Assembly (NCBI RefSeq): GCF_034347405.1
Contig: NZ_CP133778.1
Location: forward strand, 1,054,001-1,118,000
Origin: Pseudomonas sp. CCC3.1
GTDB taxonomy: Bacteria > Pseudomonadota > Gammaproteobacteria > Pseudomonadales > Pseudomonadaceae
Reading direction: 5' to 3'
DNA: 64,000 nt
This document shows, in pieces, positions 43,430-52,179 of the stretch (position 1 is its first letter; the number at the start of each line of letters is the position of its first letter). A program made the translations under genes and the position numbers. The notes below the pieces were generated by a model. It had not been told where the DNA came from and did no database searches. It saw only the letters and a list, made by a program, of their open reading frames with translations.

Positions 43430-44878
43430 GTGACTCAGAAGCCCGACCAGTGTCTTGGTGAATGGATCGACCGTGAAGCACTCGCAGAAGCGATGATTCC
43501 ACTTATCGGTCAGCTTTACCGCAATAACAATGTGGTGAGTTCGATCTATGGCCGCAGCCTGATCAACCGTTCAGTCATTGCGATTCTCAAGGCTCACCGC
43601 TTTGCCCGCCATCGCCAGTCTGACGACAGCGAATTGTCCGTACACGAAACTTTCCCGCTGCTCAAAGCGATGAGCGAGCTTAAGCTCGGCGCCGCTTCGG
43701 TAGATCTGGGCAAGTTGGCTGTCAAGTTCAAGGCTCAAGGCAATGGCCGTACGGCTGAGCAGTTCGTGCGTGAAGAACTGGCCGATGTAGTGGGTCAGCA
43801 AAACGCCTCTGCACGTAAAGGCACCGACGTTGTGCTGTACGGCTTCGGTCGTATCGGCCGTCTGCTGGCACGTATCCTGATCGAAAAAACCGGTGGCGGC
43901 GACGGCCTGCGTCTGCGCGCCATTGTTGTGCGCAAGGGCGCCGACAACGATCTGGTCAAGCGCGCAAGCCTGCTGCGTCGTGACTCGGTACATGGCCCGT
44001 TCGATGGCACCATCGTGATCGATGAAGCCAACAACACCATCACCGCCAACGGCAACCTGATCCAGGTGATCTACGCGAAAAACCCTACCGAGGTGGATTA
44101 CACCCAGTACGGCATTCAAGACGCACTGCTGGTGGACAACACCGGTGTATGGCGTGACGCCGATGGCCTGGGCCAACATTTGGCTTGCCCGGGTATCGAC
44201 CGCGTTGTTCTGACGGCGCCAGGCAAAGGTAAGCTGAAGAACATCGTTCACGGCATCAACCACGGCGAAATCACCGCAGACGACAAGATCATCTCGGCGG
44301 CATCCTGCACCACCAACGCCATTGTGCCGGTGCTCAAGGCTGTCAACGACAAGTTCGGCATCGTCAATGGTCACGTTGAAACCGTTCACTCGTACACCAA
44401 CGACCAGAACCTGATCGACAACTTCCACAAAGGCGATCGCCGTGGTCGTTCGGCAGCGTTGAACATGGTAATCACCGAAACCGGCGCTGCGACCGCTGCG
44501 GCCAAGGCATTGCCTGAGCTGGCTGGCAAGCTGACCGGTAACGCGATCCGCGTTCCAACGCCAAACGTGTCGATGGCTATTCTCAACTTGAACCTTGAGA
44601 AGCCGGCTACCCGTGAAGAAATGAACGAGTACCTGCGTCACATGGCGTTGCACTCCGATCTGCACAAGCAAATCGACTTCGTGAGCTCGCAGGAAGTGGT
44701 TTCCACTGACTTCGTAGGTTCGCGTCACGCGGGTGTGGTGGATGCTGAAGCAACCATCTGCAATGACAACCGCGTTGTGCTGTACGTGTGGTACGACAAC
44801 GAATTCGGTTACAGCTGCCAGGTAGTGCGCGTGATGGAAGACATGGCCGGGGTTAACCCGCCAGCGTTTCCACGCTAA
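43430..44878 (+). CDS. glyceraldehyde-3-phosphate dehydrogenase, long form
   Basis: 482 residues. The C-terminal two thirds are a GAPDH: NAD-binding block VVLYGFGRIGRLLARIL (near residue 140) and catalytic Cys293 in SAASCTTNAIVPVLKAV. The N-terminal extension of about 130 residues (GEWIDREALAEAMIPLIGQL) is shared by Pseudomonas PA3001-type enzymes but not by ordinary 330-residue GAPDHs. The GTG at 43430 is chosen for its GGAAGG site and the MTQKPDQ-like start. Glycolytic or gluconeogenic direction cannot be told. Ends in a strong terminator. Confidence 0.92.
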   Translation: MTQKPDQCLGEWIDREALAEAMIPLIGQLYRNNNVVSSIYGRSLINRSVIAILKAHRFARHRQSDDSELSVHETFPLLKAMSELKLGAASVDLGKLAVKFKAQGNGRTAEQFVREELADVVGQQNASARKGTDVVLYGFGRIGRLLARILIEKTGGGDGLRLRAIVVRKGADNDLVKRASLLRRDSVHGPFDGTIVIDEANNTITANGNLIQVIYAKNPTEVDYTQYGIQDALLVDNTGVWRDADGLGQHLACPGIDRVVLTAPGKGKLKNIVHGINHGEITADDKIISAASCTTNAIVPVLKAVNDKFGIVNGHVETVHSYTNDQNLIDNFHKGDRRGRSAALNMVITETGAATAAAKALPELAGKLTGNAIRVPTPNVSMAILNLNLEKPATREEMNEYLRHMALHSDLHKQIDFVSSQEVVSTDFVGSRHAGVVDAEATICNDNRVVLYVWYDNEFGYSCQVVRVMEDMAGVNPPAFPR

Positions 44879-44893
44879 GCACTCGCTGCAACT

Positions 44894-44925
44894 AAAAACG
44901 CCCCGACTGGTTCGGGGCGTTTTTG
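44894..44925 (+). terminator. rho-independent terminator after the GAPDH gene
   Basis: Stem AACGCCCCGA / TCGGGGCGTT with TTTTTG, 16 bp after the stop codon. Confidence 0.93.
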
Positions 44926-44944
44926 TGTGCGGCATTTAAAAACC

Positions 44945-45014
44945 CTGTAGGAGCGAGCTTGCCTCGCGATCTTTTAAAAGATCAAAAGATCGCGAGACAA
45001 GCTCGCTCCTACAG
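44945..45014. repeat. REPIN-like palindrome 3 (GAGCGAGCTTGC family)
   Basis: 70-bp inverted repeat, CTGTAGGAGCGAGCTTGCCT to CTCGCTCCTACAG, with one arm mismatch (GAGaCAAG). It sits between the GAPDH terminator and the 3' end of the convergent MFS gene. Confidence 0.94.
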
Positions 45015-45030
45015 ATATGCGCAAGTCCGC

Positions 45031-46314
45031 TTAAGCCGCTTGCGCTACGCGCAGTTCGTGCTTGTTACCGCGGAACAGCACCACGGTTGCAATCAGGCCC
45101 AGAACTGCGGCGCCGGTGAGCCACAGGCCGGGTGCTGCCTTGTTGTCCAGCACGTGGATCAGGTAAGTACACGCCGCCGGGGTGAAGCCGCCAAAGGTCG
45201 CTGTCGCCAGGCTGTAAGCCAGCGAGAAGCCGGTGGTACGCACTTCTGCGGGCATGATTTCGGTCAGGGCAACCACCATGGCACCGTTGTACGAGCCATA
45301 CAGGAACGACAACCACAATTCCACGATCAGCAAGTGACTGAAGCTGGGGTTTGCCACCAGCCATGACAGTGCCGGGTACGCCGTCAGAATCGCCAGAATG
45401 GTCGCGCCCAGTAGCAAGGGTTTGCGGCCAACCTTGTCCGACAGTGCGCCCATGACCGGCAACCAGAAGAAGTTCGACAGCCCAATGCACACCGTGACCA
45501 GCAGCGCTTCGAAATCGCTCAGGTGCAGTTCGGCCTTGCCGAAAGTCGGGGTGTAGGCGGTGATCAGGTAGAACGACACCGTGGTCATGACCACCAGGGC
45601 CATGCCGCCCAGCACCAAGCCAAAGTTCTGGCCTACGGAGGTTATGATTTCACGCAGGGTAGGGTGGTGTTTACGGGCTTCAAACTCAGGGGTTTCTTCC
45701 ATCGATTTACGAATGACAAAGATCACAGGCACGATCATGCAGCCAATCAGAAACGGAATGCGCCAGCCCCAGTCACCCATGTCTTCTGGGCTCAGCCAGT
45801 GGTTGAGGCCCACGCCGAGCAAGCCGGCGAACACCACGGCGGCTTGCTGGCTGGCGGACTGCCAACTAACGAAGAAGCCTTTGCGACCCGGCGTGGCGAT
45901 TTCCGCCAGGTAAACCGATACGCCGCCCAGTTCCACGCCTGCCGAGAAGCCTTGCAGCAAGCGGCCGAGCAATACCAGTAGCGGTGCTGCGACGCCCAGG
46001 GTGGCATAACCCGGCACGCAGGCAATCAGCACAGTGCCCATGGCCATCAGTGCGAGGGTGATGATCAGGCCTTTGCGACGGCCGTGACGGTCGATGTAAG
46101 CGCCCAGAATAATCGCACCCAATGGGCGCATCAGGAATCCGGCGCCGAAGGTCGCCAGGGCAAGCATGAGTGATGCGAAAGCGCTGTCACTTGGGAAGAA
46201 GGTTTTGGCAATGGCCGTGGCGTAAAAGCCAAAGACCATGAAGTCGAACATTTCGAGAAAGTTACCGCTGACAACGCGAAAAATCGCCTTGCCTTTGCCT
46301 GTACTGGAGGCCAT
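45031..46314 (-). CDS. MHS-family MFS transporter (citrate/tricarballylate-type)
   Basis: 427 residues with about 12 hydrophobic helices. Metabolite:H+ symporter signature: SGNFLEMFDFMVFGFYATAI near the start and the loop LGAYIDRHGRRKGLIIT. The text resembles CitA/TcuC citrate-proton symporters, so a tricarboxylate is the best guess, but the substrate is not proven. Standalone gene, no catabolic neighbours. A 155-bp upstream spacer separates it from the chalcone-isomerase-like gene. Confidence 0.87.
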   Translation of the reverse strand: MASSTGKGKAIFRVVSGNFLEMFDFMVFGFYATAIAKTFFPSDSAFASLMLALATFGAGFLMRPLGAIILGAYIDRHGRRKGLIITLALMAMGTVLIACVPGYATLGVAAPLLVLLGRLLQGFSAGVELGGVSVYLAEIATPGRKGFFVSWQSASQQAAVVFAGLLGVGLNHWLSPEDMGDWGWRIPFLIGCMIVPVIFVIRKSMEETPEFEARKHHPTLREIITSVGQNFGLVLGGMALVVMTTVSFYLITAYTPTFGKAELHLSDFEALLVTVCIGLSNFFWLPVMGALSDKVGRKPLLLGATILAILTAYPALSWLVANPSFSHLLIVELWLSFLYGSYNGAMVVALTEIMPAEVRTTGFSLAYSLATATFGGFTPAACTYLIHVLDNKAAPGLWLTGAAVLGLIATVVLFRGNKHELRVAQAA

Positions 46315-46469
46315 CAGAAATCACCCGCTTTTATCTGTTTTATGCGTAATCCATGTTTTTTACTCGTCCACACTGCAAGATCAAGGCGTACGCCGTTGTA
46401 CAAAACAGTTTTGTAACGATATGTGTATCGGCGGGCGTAGGCAACTTTTGTTACGGCTACACCTCGGGA

Positions 46470-47033
46470 CTATGGCTTCAGGGCCAATAAATCCTGACGA
46501 AGTTTGTCGGGCAGCCCGTCGGGGGCGAGCCAGATGCCCAGGTAGAGTTTGGCCAGTTCATGATTTTGGCTGTTGTAGATCACTGCGCCATTACGCTCAA
46601 TGTTCAGCCCGCGTTGTGGGTCGTAGTCCAGCGCGTAGCGATCACCACGCTTGATATCGCCGAAGCTGCTTTGGAGTTTTTTGAGTGCGGCCGCATGCCT
46701 GGCCAGAAAAGCTACAGAGTGTTGGCGTTTGAGAATGGTGGCGCAGGCGTCCGTGATATCGCTGTGATCCAGGTCGCGCAGGTAGAACAACTCCAGACGT
46801 AAGTCGCGCTGTTCATTAAAAGCCACTTGGGGGCTGACATCGGGTGGGGTGAACAGCGCCGCCACATAGATGTCAGCCCACAAATACTTCAGCACAATCT
46901 GACTTTTACGCGGCATGACCTGCGAGCCCTCATTCCATTTCGCAGGAAAATTCGCCTCCTTGAACAGCGCAGCCTCATCGGCCAGGCTGGTGGCGCTGTA
47001 CACCAACATAAGAACGATCACTATCTGGCGCAT
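46470..47033 (-). CDS. chalcone isomerase-like periplasmic protein
   Basis: 187 residues with a signal peptide ending near SLADE. The blocks VLKYLWADIYVAALF and YDPQRGLNIERNGAVIYNSQ match the bacterial chalcone-isomerase-like fold family. No flavonoid chemistry is expected; members are of unknown function, and fatty-acid binding has been proposed for the fold. Divergent from sthA with a 253-bp spacer. Confidence 0.8.
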   Translation of the reverse strand: MRQIVIVLMLVYSATSLADEAALFKEANFPAKWNEGSQVMPRKSQIVLKYLWADIYVAALFTPPDVSPQVAFNEQRDLRLELFYLRDLDHSDITDACATILKRQHSVAFLARHAAALKKLQSSFGDIKRGDRYALDYDPQRGLNIERNGAVIYNSQNHELAKLYLGIWLAPDGLPDKLRQDLLALKP

Positions 47034-47286
47034 GGTGGCGGGCTCTGATCGATAGGTGGTTAGAGCGTATGCCAGTTTTGTGAATTGAGTGTGTGGGCTG
47101 TTACAAATCTGAGAGTGTCATGTAGTGAATGCAAAATTAGCCTACGACAAGACCAAGGGTTAATGTTCGCGGCGTTCAGGCTTCTATAGACTGTGCCCCA
47201 CGTTTTGACCCTTCATGACGCTGGCCGCGACATGATTTAGCCGTAGGTGCCCAAAGCGGTGCCACGGCCTGTTCTGAGGAGTACGC

Positions 47287-48681
47287 ATGGCTGTCTACAA
47301 CTACGATGTAGTGGTACTGGGCTCTGGCCCTGCAGGAGAAGGCGCGGCAATGAACGCCGCAAAAGCAGGGCGCAAGGTGGCAATGGTTGATAGCCGGCGT
47401 CTGGTCGGCGGCAACTGCACGCACTTGGGCACGATCCCGTCCAAAGCCTTGCGTCACTCGGTTCGCCAGATCATGCAGTTCAACACCAACCCGATGTTTC
47501 GGGCCATTGGTGAGCCGCGCTGGTTTTCGTTCCCGGACGTGCTGAAAAGCGCCGAAAAAGTCATTTCCAAGCAAGTGGCTTCGCGTACCGGTTACTACGC
47601 CCGCAACCGTGTTGACCTGTTCTTCGGCACCGGCAGTTTCACCGACGAGCAAACCATCGAAGTGGTATGCCCTAACGGCGTCGTTGAAACCCTGATGGCC
47701 AAGCAAATCATTATCGCCACCGGTTCGCGTCCGTATCGCCCGGCCGACATCGATTTCACTCACTCGCGAATCTACGACAGCGACACCATCCTGAGCCTGG
47801 GCCACACCCCGCGCAAGTTGATCATTTACGGCGCGGGCGTGATCGGTTGTGAGTACGCGTCGATCTTCAGCGGTCTGGGTGTGTTGGTTGAGCTGGTGGA
47901 CAATCGCGAACAACTGCTGAGCTTCCTCGACTCCGAGATCTCGCAGGCCCTGAGCTACCACTTCAGCAACAACAACATCACCGTTCGTCACACCGAAGAG
48001 TACGAGCGCGTTGAGGGCGTTGAAAACGGCGTGATCCTGCACCTCAAGTCCGGCAAAAAAATCAAAGCCGACGCCTTGCTCTGGTGCAACGGCCGTACCG
48101 GTAATACCGACCAGTTGGGTCTGGAAAACGTCGGCCTTAAAGCCAACGGCCGTGGCCAGGTGCATGTTGATGAAAACTACCGCACCGATGTGCCGAACAT
48201 CTATGCCGCCGGTGATGTGATCGGCTGGCCAAGCCTGGCCAGTGCCGCCCATGACCAGGGCCGTTCCGCGGCAGGCAGCATTGTCGACAACGGCAGCTGG
48301 CGTTTCGTGAATGACGTGCCGACCGGCATTTACACCATTCCGGAAATCAGCTCGATTGGTAAGAACGAGCAAGAACTGACTCAGGCCAAAGTGCCGTATG
48401 AAGTGGGCAAGGCGTTCTTCAAGAGCATGGCGCGTGCACAGATTGCCGGCGAGCCTCAGGGCATGCTGAAAATCTTGTTCCACCGTGAAACCCTTGAAGT
48501 GCTGGGCGTTCACTGCTTCGGTTATCAGGCTTCAGAAATCGTGCACATTGGCCAGGCGATCATGAACCAGCCGGGTGAACTGAACACCCTGAAATACTTC
48601 GTCAACACCACGTTCAACTACCCGACCATGGCTGAAGCCTATCGGGTAGCGGCTTACGATGGCCTTAACCGGCTTTTTTAA
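47287..48681 (+). CDS. sthA: soluble pyridine nucleotide transhydrogenase SthA
   Basis: 464 residues. FAD enzyme moving hydride between NADPH and NAD. FAD motif VVVLGSGPAGEGAAMNAAKA. The redox-loop region reads GGNCTHLGTIPSKALRHS, with Thr where disulfide reductases have the second Cys, the hallmark that separates Sth from lipoamide dehydrogenase. Second nucleotide fold: IYGAGVIGCEYASIFSGLG. Monocistronic, with the ATG after a GAGG site. Confidence 0.96.
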   Translation: MAVYNYDVVVLGSGPAGEGAAMNAAKAGRKVAMVDSRRLVGGNCTHLGTIPSKALRHSVRQIMQFNTNPMFRAIGEPRWFSFPDVLKSAEKVISKQVASRTGYYARNRVDLFFGTGSFTDEQTIEVVCPNGVVETLMAKQIIIATGSRPYRPADIDFTHSRIYDSDTILSLGHTPRKLIIYGAGVIGCEYASIFSGLGVLVELVDNREQLLSFLDSEISQALSYHFSNNNITVRHTEEYERVEGVENGVILHLKSGKKIKADALLWCNGRTGNTDQLGLENVGLKANGRGQVHVDENYRTDVPNIYAAGDVIGWPSLASAAHDQGRSAAGSIVDNGSWRFVNDVPTGIYTIPEISSIGKNEQELTQAKVPYEVGKAFFKSMARAQIAGEPQGMLKILFHRETLEVLGVHCFGYQASEIVHIGQAIMNQPGELNTLKYFVNTTFNYPTMAEAYRVAAYDGLNRLF

Positions 48682-48723
48682 GCGGCTCCGGCCGGTGGCC
48701 TGAGCCGGCCGGGGAGACCGATT

Positions 48724-49446
48724 TCAGCCATTCCCAAGGGTGGCAGTGGCCAAACCGGGAAAGTCTGTAATCAGGCTGTCGACGCCGAAATCAGCGAGCC
48801 TGCGCATCAGCGCAGGTTCGTTGACTGTCCACACCGACACATGCAAACCCTGGCGCTGGGCTTTCTCCAGGCGTTCAGGCGTACAGAGTGTCCAGTTCAA
48901 CGCCAAAATCTCGCAACCATAACTCTGGGCGACCTTCAGCGGGTCGAGCCATGCGTATTCGGCGACCAGTCCGCGCGACAGGTCCGGGGTCAGCTCCTGC
49001 GCGGCCTTGAGCACTTCTCGCGAGCTGGAGGTGACGGTGACCTTGTCCATCAGGCCGTGGCGTACAGCCATTTCGCGAATCGCCAGTACGGTCGTGGCGG
49101 CGCGAGTGCGTGATGCGCTTTTGACTTCAAGCTGCCAGTGTTCGAAGTCGCACTTTTCAAACAGTTCTTCAAGGCGCGGGATCGGGCACGGATGCACCCA
49201 GCCCGGGCCGCCTTTGCGCGCGTCATAGGTCACCAGGTCGGCAGCCATCTGTTCGATGACTTTGCCGCGCCGATCAGTGGTGCGCTTGAGCGTCGGGTCG
49301 TGGATCACCATCAGGTCGCCATCTTTGGACAAGTGCAGATCGAGTTCGCAGCGACGAACGCCATGCTTGAGGCATTGCTCAAAGCTGGCGAGGGTGTTTT
49401 CCGGTGCTTCGCCTTTGGCGCCGCGATGGCCATAAATCAGGGTCAC
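48724..49446 (-). CDS. glycerophosphodiester phosphodiesterase
   Basis: 240 residues, GDPD TIM barrel. Hydrolyses glycerophosphodiesters to glycerol-3-phosphate. Catalytic block IYGHRGAKGEAPENTLASF, metal and acid residues in CELDLHLSKDGDLMVIHD. No signal peptide, so cytosolic UgpQ-type. The GTG at 49446 is preferred because AAAGGAGC lies five bases upstream; the ATG at 49470 would place this site inside the gene. Confidence 0.92.
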   Translation of the reverse strand: MTLIYGHRGAKGEAPENTLASFEQCLKHGVRRCELDLHLSKDGDLMVIHDPTLKRTTDRRGKVIEQMAADLVTYDARKGGPGWVHPCPIPRLEELFEKCDFEHWQLEVKSASRTRAATTVLAIREMAVRHGLMDKVTVTSSSREVLKAAQELTPDLSRGLVAEYAWLDPLKVAQSYGCEILALNWTLCTPERLEKAQRQGLHVSVWTVNEPALMRRLADFGVDSLITDFPGLATATLGNG

Positions 49447-49497
49447 AATTGCTCCTTTGTGCAGCTTCACTGCGTCTACAGAAGTGCCATTGACGGC

Positions 49498-50082
49498 TTA
49501 TTCGGTCGTTGGTTCGTCCAGTTCGCGGGCCAGGCGGCGTGCCTGAGCTTGTTTCTGCAAAATGTAACGGGCCAACAATTGGCGTTGGGTCTCGGTCAGC
49601 GATTCAAACTCGGTAACAAATTGATAGCGGCCCTCTTGTGCCTGGCACTCGACGACGCGGGCGCGCAGCAGCAACCCGAGGGCTTGCGGCATCAGCACCA
49701 GCTTGACGGACAGATGGCTGCCAGGCGGGTAGGGGTGCGGGTGATGAAATTCGATACCGCCTTCAGACAACTTCACCGGCTGCAGTTCACCGATTTTGCC
49801 CAGCACCGTTTGCGCCACGATCTGGCTGAGCAGGTCGACGCGTTTGTTCAGGGTTTTCAGGTAGCTGGACAGCGTGCGGTCGCGTTCGCTGATCTGGCGC
49901 AACAGGTGCTGGGACTCAAATTCGCTGAGGTGCAATTCACTGAGTAAATTGAACAGTGGCGATGCATCCTGCAACACTTTGCCGCTCTCGGCCTCGGGGG
50001 CTGATAGCGGGCTTATTTCCAGTGCGATCACATCCTCGATACGGTAGTATTCGCGGCGATTTGCTTCATCTAATGTCGACAT
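49498..50082 (-). CDS. PilZ-domain protein with coiled-coil insert
   Basis: 194 residues. The N-terminal RREYYR (Arg10-x3-Arg14) gives the RxxxR half of the c-di-GMP motif; the second half reads KLSEGG (104-109), with Lys in place of the usual Asp/Asn. Between them lies a helical stretch at about 40-95 (LLSELHLSEFESQHLLRQIS). The C-terminus is a charged helix. c-di-GMP binding is plausible but the altered motif makes it uncertain. Divergent from lolC. Confidence 0.85.
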   Translation of the reverse strand: MSTLDEANRREYYRIEDVIALEISPLSAPEAESGKVLQDASPLFNLLSELHLSEFESQHLLRQISERDRTLSSYLKTLNKRVDLLSQIVAQTVLGKIGELQPVKLSEGGIEFHHPHPYPPGSHLSVKLVLMPQALGLLLRARVVECQAQEGRYQFVTEFESLTETQRQLLARYILQKQAQARRLARELDEPTTE

Positions 50083-50176
50083 GGCGAACCCATGATGGCG
50101 GCTGTGGTCAGAGTGTAAAGCTGCTTATCAGGCCCCGCCACAAGGACGCCTTCTTTTCCCTAGAACAAGCCCCGAC

Positions 50177-51427
50177 ATGTTCAGACCTCTCTTCGTATTT
50201 ATTGGCACGCGTTATACCCGTGCAAAGCGCCGCAATCATTTTGTGTCGTTCATTTCTCTGACTTCAATGATCGGACTCGCCCTCGGCGTGGTTGTAATGA
50301 TTGTCGTGCTCTCGGTCATGAACGGCTTCGATCATGAGATGCGCACCCGCGTGTTAGGCATGGTGCCCCACGCGACCATCGTTGGCGATCAGCCAATCAG
50401 CGACTGGCAGAGCCTGGCAACCAAGGTTCAGCAAAACCCGAAAGTAGAGGCCGTCGCGCCGTTTACTCAGATGCAGGGCTTGCTGACCCACGATGGCAAT
50501 GTGCAGAAAGTGCTGCTCAATGCCATTGACCCGGTGCAGGAACGCAAGGTTTCGATCATCGACCACTTCATGCTTGAGGGACAGCTGGATTCGCTGAGCC
50601 CCGGCAGCTTCGGCATCATCATTGGTGACAAGGCCGCCAAGGCGCTGGGTGTGGTAGTGGGCGACAAGCTGACATTCGTTGCGCCGGAAGTCACCGTGAC
50701 CCCGGCCGGGATGTTCCCGCGCATGAAACGTTTCACTGTGCAGGGCATCTTCCATGTCGGCGCAGGTGAAATCGACGGCTACCTGGGGTTGACCAACTTG
50801 CAGGATCTGGCGCGTTTGCAGCGCTGGAAGCCTGATCAGGTGCAAGGTTTACGACTCAAGTTTGACGACCTGTTCCAGGCACCGCGCACCGCGTGGGAAA
50901 TCGCCCAACAGCTGGGTGATGGCCAGTATTACGCTCGTGACTGGACCCGCACCCACGGCAACCTGTACCAAGCCATCCGCATGGAAAAAGCCATGATTGG
51001 CTTGCTGTTGTTGCTGATTGTTGCTGTGGCAGCGTTCAACATCATTTCCACGCTGGTCATGGTGGTCAATGACAAGAAAGGTGACATCGCGATCCTGCGC
51101 ACCTTGGGGGCGACACCGGGCACGATCATGGCCATCTTCATGGTGCAGGGGACCGTCATCGGTGTCGTCGGGACCGCCATCGGCGCGGTGGTCGGGATCT
51201 TGGCAGCGCTGAATGTCAGTGCTGCAATCTCGGCCCTTGAAGGCCTGATCGGACATAAGTTTCTCAACGCAGACGTGTACTTCATCGACTACTTGCCGTC
51301 GCAATTGCAGGCCCAGGATGTGTTGATGGTGTGCGGTGCTGCGTTGGTTCTGAGTTTCCTCGCGACCTTGTACCCGGCTTGGCGTGCTGCGCGCACCCAG
51401 CCTGCGCAGGCGCTTCGTTATGAGTGA
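50177..51427 (+). CDS. lolC: lipoprotein-releasing ABC transporter permease LolC
   Basis: 416 residues. Inner-membrane part of the LolCDE complex, which extracts outer-membrane lipoproteins for LolA. One N-terminal helix (FISLTSMIGLALGVVVMIVV), a large periplasmic domain and three C-terminal helices. The opening FIGTRYTRAKRRNHFVSFIS is nearly identical in the downstream lolE. The last codons overlap lolD. Confidence 0.94.
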   Translation: MFRPLFVFIGTRYTRAKRRNHFVSFISLTSMIGLALGVVVMIVVLSVMNGFDHEMRTRVLGMVPHATIVGDQPISDWQSLATKVQQNPKVEAVAPFTQMQGLLTHDGNVQKVLLNAIDPVQERKVSIIDHFMLEGQLDSLSPGSFGIIIGDKAAKALGVVVGDKLTFVAPEVTVTPAGMFPRMKRFTVQGIFHVGAGEIDGYLGLTNLQDLARLQRWKPDQVQGLRLKFDDLFQAPRTAWEIAQQLGDGQYYARDWTRTHGNLYQAIRMEKAMIGLLLLLIVAVAAFNIISTLVMVVNDKKGDIAILRTLGATPGTIMAIFMVQGTVIGVVGTAIGAVVGILAALNVSAAISALEGLIGHKFLNADVYFIDYLPSQLQAQDVLMVCGAALVLSFLATLYPAWRAARTQPAQALRYE

Positions 51428-52118
51428 GTTGGGCATGAAAGAACAATCAGTGTTGAGTTGCCGCGACCTGGGCAAGTCCTACGAGGAAGGCCCGGAGTCA
51501 GTGGTGGTGTTGTCGGGTCTGCAACTGGAGCTGCATCCGGGCGAGCGCGTGGCGATTGTCGGGACCTCGGGTTCGGGCAAAAGTACGTTGCTCAACCTGC
51601 TGGGCGGCCTCGATACCCCGACCACCGGCAGCGTCTGGCTGGCGGGCGAAGAGTTGTCGGCGCTGGGCGAAAAGGCCCGTGGCCTGCTGCGTAACCGCTC
51701 GCTGGGCTTCGTTTACCAATTTCACCACTTGCTGGCTGAGTTCACTGCGCTCGAAAACGTGTGCATGCCGCTGCTGATCGGCAAAACCCCGATCCCTGAA
51801 GCGCGTGAGCGGGCGACGGCCTTGCTGACCCGCGTTGGCCTGGGTCATCGCCTTGAGCACAAGCCCGCCGAGCTGTCGGGTGGTGAGCGTCAGCGTGTGG
51901 CCATTGCCCGCGCGCTGGTCAACAACCCAGGGCTGGTGATGCTCGACGAGCCGACCGGCAACCTCGACTCGCACACCGCCCAAGGTATTCAGGACTTGAT
52001 GCTGGAACTCAGCACCTCGATGCGCACCGCGTTCCTGGTGGTGACCCACGACATGAACCTGGCCCGGCAGATGGATCGCGTACTGCACCTTCAAGAAGGT
52101 CGCCTGACCGCGATTTGA
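51420..52118 (+). CDS. lolD: lipoprotein-releasing ABC transporter ATPase LolD
   Basis: 232 residues. Walker A GTSGSGKST, signature LSGGERQRVAIARAL, Walker B VMLDEPTGNLD. Provides energy to LolCE. The ATG at 51420 overlaps the lolC end by eight bases, giving translational coupling; MKEQSV at 51435 is an alternative start. A hairpin terminator follows ten bases after the stop, before lolE. Confidence 0.94.
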   Translation: MSELGMKEQSVLSCRDLGKSYEEGPESVVVLSGLQLELHPGERVAIVGTSGSGKSTLLNLLGGLDTPTTGSVWLAGEELSALGEKARGLLRNRSLGFVYQFHHLLAEFTALENVCMPLLIGKTPIPEARERATALLTRVGLGHRLEHKPAELSGGERQRVAIARALVNNPGLVMLDEPTGNLDSHTAQGIQDLMLELSTSMRTAFLVVTHDMNLARQMDRVLHLQEGRLTAI

Positions 52119-52127
52119 TCGGCCAAG

Positions 52128-52166
52128 CCCGGCGCCGTTTGACGGCGTCGGGTCTTTTATTTTTAT
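52128..52166 (+). terminator. terminator-like hairpin between lolD and lolE
   Basis: CCCGGCGCCGT / ACGGCGTCGGG with loop TTG and one G-U pair, followed by TCTTTTATTTTTAT. It has all parts of an intrinsic terminator but lies inside the lol operon, 14 bp before lolE. Confidence 0.8.
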
Positions 52167-52179
52167 ACGGTGCCCGCGA

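Noticed and set aside
47176..48513. 445-codon minus-strand ORF
   Set aside because: Shadow of sthA; His/Val/Gln-rich antisense text without a domain.
48683..48720. CCGGCCGG inverted repeat after sthA as a terminator
   Set aside because: Stem is present but there is no T-run on either strand; left unlisted.
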